64,000 nt of DNA. It comes from Pseudomonas laurylsulfativorans. Its GTDB lineage: Bacteria; Pseudomonadota; Gammaproteobacteria; Pseudomonadales; Pseudomonadaceae. This document shows positions 52,989 to 61,483 of the stretch, piece after piece. A model generated the notes under the pieces. It was not told the origin of the DNA, searched no databases, and saw only the letters and a list, made by a program, of their open reading frames with translations. The DNA lies in NCBI RefSeq assembly GCF_002906155.1, contig NZ_MUJK01000001.1:558001-622000 (forward strand), written 5' to 3'. The translations under genes were made by a program, and so were the position numbers. Each line of letters starts with the position of its first letter. Within the stretch, counting starts at the first letter, position 1.

Positions 52989-54167
52989 TCACCGCTCGAT
53001 GAGCGCTATGCGCTTGTTGTACCAGTTCATCAGCAGGGAAATGCTGATGCTGATCGCCAGGTACACGCTCATGGTGATGGCAATCACCTCGATGGCCTGG
53101 CCGGTCTGGTTCAGCACCGTACCGGCAAACAACGACACCATCTCCGGATAACCGATACCGGCGGCCAGCGAGGAGTTTTTCGCCAGGTTCAGGTATTGGC
53201 TGGTCAGCGGCGGAATGATCACGCGCAGGGCTTGCGGGATGATCACCTTGCGCAGGGTCGGGCCGTTGCGCAAACCCAACGAGTGCGCCGCTTCGGTCTG
53301 GCCGTGACTGACCGACTTGATGCCCGAACGCACGATCTCGGCAATGAATGCCGCGGTGTACACGGTCAGGGCCAGGGTCAGCGCCAGCAATTCCGGGATC
53401 AGCACCCAACCGCCAATAAAGTTGAAGCCTTGCAGCGTAGGCATTTCCCAATGCAGCGGCGCACCGAAGATCAATGCACACAGCGCCGGGATCACCAAAA
53501 GCAGCGCCAGGCCCACCCAGAACTTGTGGAACGGTACGCCAGTGGCTTCGAAGCGTTTGTTGGCCCAGCGGCACATCAGCACGATGGTGACGATGGCCAT
53601 CACGACACTCACCACGAACGCCCAGAACCCATCCGCAATTTGCGCCGCTGGCATGTTCAAGCCACGGCTGCTGACAAAAAAGATGTCGCCGAAGTTATGG
53701 CTGCTGCGTGGCCCCGGCATGGTCAGGAACACCGCGAAGTACCAGAACAGGATCTGCAACAGCGGCGGAATGTTACGGAAGACTTCCACGTAAACCGTTG
53801 CCAGCTTGGCAATGATCCAGTTCTTCGACAGCCGTGACACGCCGACGATGAAGCCGAGGATCGTCGCCAGGATTACGCCAATCAAGGTTACTAGCAGCGT
53901 GTTCAACAGACCTATGACGAAAACACGCGCGTATGAATCGGCTTCCTTATAAGAAATCAGGTGCTGTGCAACCCCAAATCCAGCGCTGTTCTCAAGAAAT
54001 GCAAAGCCAGAAGTGATTCCTCGATGCACTAGGTTCGTGTACGTGTTTTGGTAGAGAGTCCATCCCATCGTAACCACTGCGGCAACGATCAGGATCTGGA
54101 AGAGTAGTGCGCGCACAACGGGGTCATTAAATGACACCTGGCGCTTTGAGCCATTGTTCATTTGCAT
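52989..54167 (-). CDS. aapQ: General L-amino acid ABC transporter permease, AapQ-like
   Basis: A 392-residue permease with the AapQ/YhdX N-terminal insert (FLENSAGFGVAQHLISYKEA) and the EAA loop GQTEAAHSLGLRNGPTLRKV. An ATG two codons later is also possible. The first 60-80 codons have lower GC and different codon choice from the remainder, which looks like a recombination joint. Confidence 0.92.
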   Translation of the reverse strand: MQMNNGSKRQVSFNDPVVRALLFQILIVAAVVTMGWTLYQNTYTNLVHRGITSGFAFLENSAGFGVAQHLISYKEADSYARVFVIGLLNTLLVTLIGVILATILGFIVGVSRLSKNWIIAKLATVYVEVFRNIPPLLQILFWYFAVFLTMPGPRSSHNFGDIFFVSSRGLNMPAAQIADGFWAFVVSVVMAIVTIVLMCRWANKRFEATGVPFHKFWVGLALLLVIPALCALIFGAPLHWEMPTLQGFNFIGGWVLIPELLALTLALTVYTAAFIAEIVRSGIKSVSHGQTEAAHSLGLRNGPTLRKVIIPQALRVIIPPLTSQYLNLAKNSSLAAGIGYPEMVSLFAGTVLNQTGQAIEVIAITMSVYLAISISISLLMNWYNKRIALIER

Positions 54168-54195
54168 ATGTACACCGGCAGGACAGACAAGAAAA

Positions 54196-54216
54196 CGCCC
54201 GGCCTAAGACCGGGCG
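54196..54216 (-). terminator. Attenuating hairpin between aapJ and aapQ
   Basis: CGCCCGG and CCGGGCG form a perfect 7-bp stem around CCTAAGA, followed on the minus strand by TTTTC. It lies right after the aapJ stop and before aapQ. Such intercistronic hairpins usually make the binding protein more abundant than the permeases. Confidence 0.75.
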
Positions 54217-54224
54217 GAAAAGAC

Positions 54225-55265
54225 TTAGCGGACAGGTGCTGCGTACTGAATGCCGCCTTTGTTCCAAAGCGCGTTAAGCCCGCGCTTGATCTTCAAGTCA
54301 CTGCTATCACCGAGGTTTCGCTCGAACGACTCACCGTAGTTACCTACCTGCTTGACGATCTGGAAAGCCCAGTCGTTCGGCAGATTCAAATCCTTACCCA
54401 AAGCACCTTCGCTTCCTAGCAGCCGCGCAACATCAGGATTGTTGGTGCTCTGCTTTTGCTCGGCCACATTTTTGGAAGTGACGCCCAATTCTTCAGCGTT
54501 GAGCATTGCATTCAACGTCCAGCGCACCACCGTAAACCACTCCTCATCACCTCGTCTTACGGCAGGAGTCAGCGGTTCTTTTGAGATAACTTCTGGTAGC
54601 ACCACGTAGTCGTCAGGAGTCGCGAGTTTTAATCTCTGCCCATAAAGCTGCGACTGATCAGATGTCAGCACGTCGCAGCGCCCAGCTTCGAGCGCCTTGA
54701 AGCTCTCGTCAGAGGTATCAAATGAGATGGGAGTAAATTTCAGTTTGTTCGCACGGAAGTAATCGGCGAGGTTCAGCTCGGTGACTGTCCCCGCCTGGAT
54801 GCAGAACGTTGCGCCATTCAGTTCTTTGGCACTTTTCACACTCAGTTTTTTATTAACCAAAAATCCTTGGCCATCGTAGTAACTGACGCCCGTAAACAGA
54901 ATGCCCATGGAGCCATCCCGTGAGGACGTCCAGGTGGTACTGCGGGACAGCAGATCCACTTCGCCGGACTGCAGCGCCGTGAAGCGTTCTTTGGCGGTGA
55001 GCTGAGAGTATTTGACCTTGCTCGCATCACCGAAGACCGCCGCCGCGACCGCACGGCAAACGTCTACGTCGAAACCGGCAAAAGTCCCCTTGGCATCCAC
55101 AAAGGAAAACCCTGGAAGTCCGTCACTGACTCCGCACTGTACAAAGCCTTTTTTCTTCACGTTATCCAGCGTCACACCAGCACTGGCATTTGCGGACAAT
55201 AAAGTCATCAGGGTGATGCCGATAAGGCCACCACAGACTTTGATCAGCTTGTTTTCTTTTTTCAT
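54225..55265 (-). CDS. aapJ: Amino acid ABC transporter binding protein, AapJ-like
   Basis: A 346-residue periplasmic binding protein with the signal peptide LIGITLMTLLSANASA. The mature region has the AapJ hallmarks KKKGFVQCGVSDGLPGFSFV, LSRSTTWTSSRDG and the final GLNALWNKGGIQYAAPVR. Base composition is lower (30 G+C in 60 at 54601-54660) than in aapM (39 in 60 at 52141-52200). The ligand could be a serine-like compound used by the cluster at 56-63 kb. Confidence 0.9.
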   Translation of the reverse strand: MKKENKLIKVCGGLIGITLMTLLSANASAGVTLDNVKKKGFVQCGVSDGLPGFSFVDAKGTFAGFDVDVCRAVAAAVFGDASKVKYSQLTAKERFTALQSGEVDLLSRSTTWTSSRDGSMGILFTGVSYYDGQGFLVNKKLSVKSAKELNGATFCIQAGTVTELNLADYFRANKLKFTPISFDTSDESFKALEAGRCDVLTSDQSQLYGQRLKLATPDDYVVLPEVISKEPLTPAVRRGDEEWFTVVRWTLNAMLNAEELGVTSKNVAEQKQSTNNPDVARLLGSEGALGKDLNLPNDWAFQIVKQVGNYGESFERNLGDSSDLKIKRGLNALWNKGGIQYAAPVR

Positions 55266-55651
55266 TTTAATGCTCCAGAAATGTCACGAGTAAATCCAGG
55301 CCGCACGATGCCGACGCACCGAAACCGGACGGGATTTTGAACAGCGATGTGGAGGGCAGAAAACAAGATGGACGCCGTCAGGGCACCCGGTATGCGCAGT
55401 AAGCGCTTATGGAAAGTGGCATCGTAGGCCCTCTTTTTATTGTTTTAAAAAGGCCCCGGTGTGACGGGGCAAAAACGCTTTCAAATACCGTAGCCCCTGT
55501 GCAAAGTCAGAAAAAGCGAATATTTTTTCAATATCACGTAAGCAAAACTAATGATTTTGTATGAAGCGCAAGACGCACGAAATGACGTCCGTGCGTCGAG
55601 ACACTGGCGGTCGGAGGGGATGGGGCAATAGATACTGACCCTCTGAGAGGA
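55266..55651. other. Gap with aapJ promoter region and a terminator
   Basis: This 386-base stretch should hold the promoter of aapJ (minus strand, near 55266-55400) and a hairpin at 55453-55470. No supportable gene is present. Confidence 0.5.
55453..55470 (-). terminator. Hairpin terminator after the LysR gene
   Basis: GCCCCG and CGGGGC pair around GTGTGA. On the minus strand the stem is followed by CTTTTT, the arrangement of a Rho-independent terminator. It lies about 180 bases beyond the LysR stop. Confidence 0.65.
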
Positions 55652-56566
55652 TCAGGCAGCAGGAGGATCAGCGAAATCAGTTGTATGAGCACAAATACTT
55701 TGGATGAATGCTTGGAGCGCTGGGCTTTTCTTCTCACCCTTGCGGAACGCTACGAAAATCCTGCGTCGAATTTCGGGAACCAGCCGACAGACCCGTGCAT
55801 CTTGCAGGTCGAAGCTGGCTCGTAATTCGGGGAAAATAGCAATTGCGCAGCCTTCGCGGATCAAGGAGAGAGTAACTTCGAACCCCTTACAGCGCGCAAC
55901 GATGTTGGGTGTGAAACCAGCGTTCTGACACGCATCAGTCAATACGCGAGTGTAGGTACTGGAAGCCGTATCTATCACCCAGAGCTCGCCACTGAGATCA
56001 CCCAGCGTGACCTCCTCCATGTGTGCCAGCCGATGATTGGGAGACATCATCACGTTAAAAACATCCTCAATCAGCGGGATGGTTTCGATGCCCGGATCAA
56101 GCAGGCCAGGTGGAATATTGAGATCATCGATCAGAGCAACGTCCGTTTGCCAGCTTCTCAACGCATTCAACCCCTCCTCCGGCTCCATCTCGTCAAACTG
56201 CACCAGCAACTGAGGATGGGTGGCGCTAAGCGCGCGAATGGTCTTAGGGATAAAGGCTGCCGCCACTGAGGGAAAGGCTGCTACGCGAAGTTCGCCTGCA
56301 ACCACTTCCTTCAGCTCTGCCATGTCTGCACGGGCCGACTCAAGCTCCGTAAAAATTCGGTTTGCACGCTCAACCAGCATACGACCGGCAATGGTCAGGT
56401 TAACCCCCCGTCCACGCCGTTCGACCAGGTCGATTCCGACTTCCTGCTCCAGAAGGGAAATTTGCTGAGACACAGCAGATGGAGAGACATGAAGCGCTTC
56501 CGCTACCGCCGCCATGGTTTTACGAATGGATAACTCCCTTAACGCCCGCAATCTACCAATATCCAT
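55652..56566 (-). CDS. LysR-family regulator divergent from the glyA-like cluster
   Basis: A 304-residue regulator with a helix-turn-helix at residues 15-40 (KTMAAVAEALHVSPSAVSQQ) and an effector-binding domain after residue 90. It is transcribed away from the glyA-like gene with 129 bases between the starts, the classic layout of a LysR protein controlling the adjacent pathway. Confidence 0.92.
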   Translation of the reverse strand: MDIGRLRALRELSIRKTMAAVAEALHVSPSAVSQQISLLEQEVGIDLVERRGRGVNLTIAGRMLVERANRIFTELESARADMAELKEVVAGELRVAAFPSVAAAFIPKTIRALSATHPQLLVQFDEMEPEEGLNALRSWQTDVALIDDLNIPPGLLDPGIETIPLIEDVFNVMMSPNHRLAHMEEVTLGDLSGELWVIDTASSTYTRVLTDACQNAGFTPNIVARCKGFEVTLSLIREGCAIAIFPELRASFDLQDARVCRLVPEIRRRIFVAFRKGEKKSPALQAFIQSICAHTTDFADPPAA

Positions 56567-56616
56567 GAGCTTTTATCCCTCCACCTAACACGACCAATCA
56601 GTAAGAAACGCTAATG

Positions 56617-56632
56617 TAATATTGAAATATTA
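56617..56632. promoter_or_regulatory. Candidate LysR operator (TAATATT-GA-AATATTA)
   Basis: A perfect 7-bp inverted repeat with a 2-base centre, containing T-N11-A, sits 50 bases from the LysR start and 64 bases from the glyA-like start. This is the best symmetric element in the intergenic region. Confidence 0.5.
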
Positions 56633-56695
56633 TTCGCTTTTTCTCATCTTGGCCAAGGATTAGGGTATGAAAAAACCAAGACGGGAACCGCAGCA

Positions 56696-57967
56696 ATGAC
56701 CAAGTCCTATTTCCACGATCATCTTGCAGTACGCGATCCGCTGATCTTCAACGCGCTTGAAAACGAGAAAAAACGCCAACAAGGTCAGATCGAACTCATT
56801 GCATCTGAAAACTCTGTAAGCCTCGCATCGCTTGACGCCCTTGGGTCAGTTATTACAAACAAGACCGTCGAAGGCTACCCGGGTAAACGCTTCCACGGTG
56901 GTGCTGATTTCGCTGATGTCGTCGAACAAGCAGCCATTGATCGTGCGAAAGAACTGTTCGGATGTGGATATGTAAACGTTCAGCCACACTCGGGTACTCA
57001 AGCTAACCAAGCGGTTTTCTTCGCCCTGCTGCAACGAGGTGACGTAGTCCTGAGCCTTGATCTCGCTGCCGGTGGCCACTTGAGCCATGGCGCCAAACCC
57101 AACCAGTCAGGCCGTTGGTTCACTATCGTTTCCTATGGTGTTGATCGCGAAACTGGCCGTATCGACTACGACAATGTCGAAGCGCTTGCCTTGGAACATA
57201 AGCCGAAGCTGATCATCTCGGGTGGCTCGTCTTATCCGCGAGAAATCGATTTCCCGCGCATGCGTGAGATTGCAGACAAAGCCGGCGCTACCTACTTGGT
57301 AGACATGGCTCACTTCGCGGGCCTTGTAGCGGCAGGTGTTCACCCCTCCCCGATTCCGCATGCCGACATCGTCACCTGCACTACGACTAAAACTCTACGC
57401 GGTGCCCGTGGCGGTCTGGTAATGACCAACCGCGAAGATCTATTCAAGAAGCTGCAGCCAGCTGTATTCCCCGGTGTACAGGGCAGCGCACACCTGGCCA
57501 CCATCGCTGGTAAAGCTGTCTGCCTGGGCGAGGCGCTGACTGATGAGTTCAAAACCTACGGCGCAAACGTCAAAGCAAATGCCCGTCTCCTGGCAGAGGT
57601 TCTTCAAAAGCGCGGTGTGCGCATCGTCAGTGGTGGCACTGATACTCATGTTGTTCTGGTAGACGTTTCATCAAAAGGATTGACAGGCCAAGAGTCTCAA
57701 GATGTTCTCTCGGCGATCAATATCACTTCGAACAAGAACCCGATTCCGTTCGACAGTGCGAAACCTTCGGAATGGAAAGGTCTTCGACTGGGTTCGTCTG
57801 CCGGGACTACCCGGGGCTTCGGCGCGAAAGAATTCGAAGTCATCGGCAACCTGATCGCTGACATCTTCGACGCTCAGGCGGGCGCCGAGGCTGCCCTTGA
57901 AGAGGTTATCGCAAAGAGCCGTGCAACTGTGGCAAAGCTGGTTGCTGAATTCCCAATCTATGCCTGA
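56696..57967 (+). CDS. Serine hydroxymethyltransferase-like PLP enzyme with altered active site
   Basis: A 423-residue fold-type I PLP enzyme of the GlyA family (IELIASEN, VEGYPGKR, VQPHSGTQANQAV, DMAHFAGLVAAGVHPSPIPH). Against E. coli GlyA by eye, Tyr55 is Thr57, Tyr64 is Phe66, Tyr65 is His67, and His228 before the PLP Lys is Thr (TCTTTKTLRGARGG). Folate-side NSVPND is NPIPFD. The PLP Lys, Glu57 equivalent and substrate Arg (GLRLG) remain. The enzyme should still cleave or form a beta-hydroxy amino acid bond, but probably on a substrate other than plain serine, such as an alpha-substituted serine. It is first in a plus-strand cluster with dsdA, folD and purU. Confidence 0.88.
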   Translation: MTKSYFHDHLAVRDPLIFNALENEKKRQQGQIELIASENSVSLASLDALGSVITNKTVEGYPGKRFHGGADFADVVEQAAIDRAKELFGCGYVNVQPHSGTQANQAVFFALLQRGDVVLSLDLAAGGHLSHGAKPNQSGRWFTIVSYGVDRETGRIDYDNVEALALEHKPKLIISGGSSYPREIDFPRMREIADKAGATYLVDMAHFAGLVAAGVHPSPIPHADIVTCTTTKTLRGARGGLVMTNREDLFKKLQPAVFPGVQGSAHLATIAGKAVCLGEALTDEFKTYGANVKANARLLAEVLQKRGVRIVSGGTDTHVVLVDVSSKGLTGQESQDVLSAINITSNKNPIPFDSAKPSEWKGLRLGSSAGTTRGFGAKEFEVIGNLIADIFDAQAGAEAALEEVIAKSRATVAKLVAEFPIYA

Positions 57968-58029
57968 GGAACTTTGGCGGGCATGAATCCATCGCTCGCC
58001 GATCTCTCAATGCAGTAGGAAAATGAAAA

Positions 58030-59361
58030 ATGAGCGTTCAACTTCCCAATGATCCAGCGCGTGACGATGTACTCGCTGGACGCCCCGCGCTTTGGCTGAA
58101 TCCTGCACTCAAGGTAAACGGCATCGCTGACCCATCTCTGCCGATCCGAGCCTCTCAAGTCAAAGAAGCCGAACAAAACTGGAAACTGTTGGCCCCGCTG
58201 CTGCAGATTTGCTTCCCTGAGCTGACTGAGTCGAAAGGACTGATTCAGTCCAAGCTGATTGAAGCCACAAGCCTGCGGAAAGCAGTTGGATATGAGGCCG
58301 CCGAGTATGGCCGCGTATTCGTCAAGGCTGACGGCGACTTGCCTGTTGCCGGATCTATCAAGGCCCGAGGCGGCGTCTACGAAGTGTTCATGTACGCCAA
58401 GCAAATGGCAGAGAAACGCGGAATTCTCACGCCTGGTGGCGACATCACTGTTCTTGCAAGTACGCAGGCTCGAGCACTTTTTGCGCAGCACACTATCGCG
58501 GTAGGGAGTACAGGCAATCTGGGCCTGAGCGTGGGCATCGCAGCACGCGCACTTGGGTTCCGTGCTGTGGTTCACATGTCGTCCGATGCTAAACAGTGGA
58601 AAGTCGAACGCTTGACTCGTCTTGGCGTTGAAGTGGTTCAGCATAAGGCTGATTACACTACTGCGGTCGAATGTGCCCGTATCGACGCCGAAGGCGATCC
58701 AACCATCTACTTCGTGGATGACGAACGCTCCGAAATGCTATTTTTCGGCTACAGCGCAGCGGCAAGCGAGCTCGCGGGCCAATTGGAAGCGGCAGGTGTA
58801 ACCGTAGATGAAGAGCATCCTCTTTTCATCTATCTACCGTGCGGTATCGGCGGCGCTCCGGGTGGCGCAGCCTATGGCTTGAAAGCAATCTTCGGTGATG
58901 CTGCGCACGCATTCTTTGTTGAGCCTGTCCAGTCGCCTTGTGCACTGGTGCACATGATGAGTGGTTCGAAAGAACTGATATCGGTCTACGACGTTGGCCT
59001 GACCAACCGTACCGAAGCTGACGGCATGGCAGTAGCGCGTATGTCGGCATTCGTAGCGGATGTAATGAAGCCAATGTTATCCGGAATTTTTACAGTGGCC
59101 GATGACGACTTATTCCGCTGGCTCTGGATGGCAGAGACGACTCAATCCATTCGCCTCGAGCCTTCGGCAACCGCCGGATTCGCGGGGCCTGAATTTATTG
59201 TCAAAAGTACGCAAGGTCGTGCCTATCAGGAAGCTCAAGGCTTAACAGGCAAACTAGCCCAGGCTACTCACGTCATCTGGACGACCGGTGGCGCCTTTGT
59301 TCCAGAAGACCAGTTCAAAAAATTTATGGATCGTGGCGCGTCCTTAGTCAACGTTGACTAA
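58030..59361 (+). CDS. dsdA: D-serine dehydratase (D-serine ammonia-lyase)
   Basis: A 443-residue PLP enzyme matching E. coli DsdA (442). The PLP-lysine motif is LPVAGSIKARGGVYEVF and the phosphate-binding loop STGNLGLSVGI. It converts D-serine to pyruvate and ammonia; some members also use D-threonine. It starts 62 bases after the glyA-like gene. Its presence means the pathway yields, or takes up, a D-configured serine. Confidence 0.95.
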   Translation: MSVQLPNDPARDDVLAGRPALWLNPALKVNGIADPSLPIRASQVKEAEQNWKLLAPLLQICFPELTESKGLIQSKLIEATSLRKAVGYEAAEYGRVFVKADGDLPVAGSIKARGGVYEVFMYAKQMAEKRGILTPGGDITVLASTQARALFAQHTIAVGSTGNLGLSVGIAARALGFRAVVHMSSDAKQWKVERLTRLGVEVVQHKADYTTAVECARIDAEGDPTIYFVDDERSEMLFFGYSAAASELAGQLEAAGVTVDEEHPLFIYLPCGIGGAPGGAAYGLKAIFGDAAHAFFVEPVQSPCALVHMMSGSKELISVYDVGLTNRTEADGMAVARMSAFVADVMKPMLSGIFTVADDDLFRWLWMAETTQSIRLEPSATAGFAGPEFIVKSTQGRAYQEAQGLTGKLAQATHVIWTTGGAFVPEDQFKKFMDRGASLVNVD

Positions 59362-59457
59362 AGAAGTTTTGCCAAGGGTATGAACTTCATACCCCATCCC
59401 CCTACTTGCGTAAAAAAACAACAACCACGCCAGTTTTTGATGTTGAGGTAAAGTTCC

Positions 59458-60360
59458 ATGAATAAACCATTCCTGGCCGACCGTATCGACGGGAAAGGCT
59501 ATGCAGCTGATCTTGTCGAGAAACTCACGGATGAAGTCGCAGAAATCAAATCGAAAACCGGTCTTACGCCCGGCCTGGCAGTTATCCTTGTGGGAGAGGA
59601 TCCGGCCAGCGGTGTATATGTAGGCGCAAAACACCGGCAAACGCTTGCAATTGGCATGGAGTCGTTTGTACACCGACTTCCGTTCGATACAACTCAGACC
59701 GAGTTGATGACATTACTTGAGGAGCTAAATGCCGCTCCGGAAGTAAATGGCATTTTGGTGCAGCTTCCCCTGCCTGCACACTTGGATACTAATGCGGTTA
59801 TTAACGCCATTGATCCAAATAAAGACGTTGACGGATTCCATATCTTGAACGCTGGCCGTCTTGCGACTGGTCAAGATGCCCTGGTTCCATGCACTCCCCT
59901 AGGCTGCCTAATGATGCTCAAAGACCGACTAGGCAGCCTCGCAGGTCTGCACGCCGTGGTCGTGGGCAAATCCAACATCGTCGGCAAGCCTATGGCACAG
60001 CTCCTGATGGCCGAGAACTGCACTGTCACCGTAGCGCATTCAAAAACTAAAGACGTCCCCGCACTCTGCCGTACCGCAGACATCCTCGTTGTCGCTGTAG
60101 GTCGCCCCGAGCTTGTAAAGGGTGACTGGATCAAACCTGGTGCAGTAGTTATCGATGTTGGTATCAACCGAATTGATCGCGACGGGCGTTCCAGGATTGT
60201 GGGTGATGTTGCATTTGACGAAGCAGGGCATGCCTCTGCAATTACCCCAGTTCCAGGTGGCGTCGGCCCAATGACTATCGCATGCCTGCTGGCCAATACC
60301 GTTACAGCATTCAAGCGTCAGCACCACATTGTTACCAACCAGGCAGCAGTTGCCGTTTAA
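59458..60360 (+). CDS. folD: Methylenetetrahydrofolate dehydrogenase/cyclohydrolase
   Basis: A 300-residue bifunctional enzyme converting 5,10-methylene-THF to 10-formyl-THF. Active Lys in [14 protein letters not shown], folate motif PLPAHLD, and the NADP region [17 protein letters not shown] are present, with PGGVGPMT near the end. It oxidises one-carbon units released by the SHMT-like enzyme. This is likely a second copy beside a housekeeping folD. Confidence 0.95.
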   Translation: MNKPFLADRIDGKGYAADLVEKLTDEVAEIKSKTGLTPGLAVILVGEDPASGVYVGAKHRQTLAIGMESFVHRLPFDTTQTELMTLLEELNAAPEVNGILVQLPLPAHLDTNAVINAIDPNKDVDGFHILNAGRLATGQDALVPCTPLGCLMMLKDRLGSLAGLHAVVVGKSNIVGKPMAQLLMAENCTVTVAHSKTKDVPALCRTADILVVAVGRPELVKGDWIKPGAVVIDVGINRIDRDGRSRIVGDVAFDEAGHASAITPVPGGVGPMTIACLLANTVTAFKRQHHIVTNQAAVAV

Positions 60361-60371
60361 GGTGATCTCAG

Positions 60372-61265
60372 ATGAACAAAGCTAAAAATAACGTACTTCG
60401 TGTTACCTGTCCTTCGATCCGGGGCGTAACCGCTGATATTACTGCTTTCTTGTCTGGGCATGGTTGCAATATTCGTGACAGCGCCCAATTTGACGATGAG
60501 AGCACCAATCACTACTTCATGCGCATTACCTTCCGCTCTGAGGAAGGTTGCTCACTGCAAGATCTCGAAAGAGAATTTCAACCACTTGTAGAGAAATACG
60601 AGATGGATTACGAATTCTTTGATGAGCGTACTAAACGCAAAGTCATTTTGATGGTGTCTCGTTTCGGCCATTGCTTAAACGACCTGCTCTATCGCTGGAG
60701 CATCGGTGCCTTGCCAATCGACATCGTTGGCGTGATCTCAAACCACTTGGACTTCCAAAAGGTAGTAGAGGGGCATGGCATTCCTTATCACCTCATCAAG
60801 GTAACCAAGGAAAACAAAGCAGAGGCTGAAGCTGAACAAATGCGCATCGTTCGCCAAACCGGCGCCGAGCTCATCGTCCTAGCTCGCTACATGCAAATCC
60901 TTTCTGATGAGATGTGCCAGCAAATGTCGGGGCGGATCATCAACATCCACCACTCGTTTCTGCCGTCTTTCAAAGGCGGAAGCCCATACAAGCAGGCGTT
61001 TGATCGCGGCGTGAAACTGATTGGCGCGACCTCACACTTCGTGACTGCAGACTTGGACGAAGGGCCGATCATCGAGCAAGACATCGTTCGCATCACTCAT
61101 GCTCAGAGCCCTGAAGACTATGTTTCGTTGGGACGCGATGTTGAAAGCCAGGTTCTGGCACGCGCTATTCATGCCTATGTGCATGGTCGGGTTTTTCTAA
61201 ACGATACCAAGACGATAGTGTTCCCGCCTTCGCCAGATTCCTATTCGTCTGAGACTATCGGTTGA
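60372..61265 (+). CDS. purU: Formyltetrahydrofolate deformylase
   Basis: A 297-residue enzyme that hydrolyses 10-formyl-THF to formate and THF. An N-terminal ACT domain (residues 8-90) precedes a formyltransferase fold with the catalytic residues in INIHHSFLPSFKGG and ATSHFVTADLDEGPIIEQ. It starts 12 bases after folD. It regenerates free THF and disposes of the one-carbon unit as formate. Confidence 0.95.
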   Translation: MNKAKNNVLRVTCPSIRGVTADITAFLSGHGCNIRDSAQFDDESTNHYFMRITFRSEEGCSLQDLEREFQPLVEKYEMDYEFFDERTKRKVILMVSRFGHCLNDLLYRWSIGALPIDIVGVISNHLDFQKVVEGHGIPYHLIKVTKENKAEAEAEQMRIVRQTGAELIVLARYMQILSDEMCQQMSGRIINIHHSFLPSFKGGSPYKQAFDRGVKLIGATSHFVTADLDEGPIIEQDIVRITHAQSPEDYVSLGRDVESQVLARAIHAYVHGRVFLNDTKTIVFPPSPDSYSSETIG

Positions 61266-61335
61266 GGTGTGTGTGTTTCGACCAATATCTCGGCCATAAA
61301 ATCTTGGATACTTGGCCAAACCCTTAAGCCGAAAG

Positions 61336-61365
61336 CCCCCCCCTTGGGAGTATTCCTCAGGGGGG
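61336..61365. terminator. C/G-tract hairpin after purU
   Basis: A run of C pairs with a run of G (CCCCCC / GGGGGG), and the intervening TTGGGAG and TTCCTCA partly pair. It lies 70 bases after purU and 120 before the permease gene. No U run follows, so it may be a leaky terminator or an mRNA barrier. Confidence 0.45.
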
Positions 61366-61483
61366 ACATTCATACAAAAATTCTGATAAATATTAAATCC
61401 AAAAGCTATGAAAATAATTTAAGGCTTCGGCACTTTATTATCATCCCGTTCAACGCTGCGCTAATAAAAACAAGGTGCGAGGC

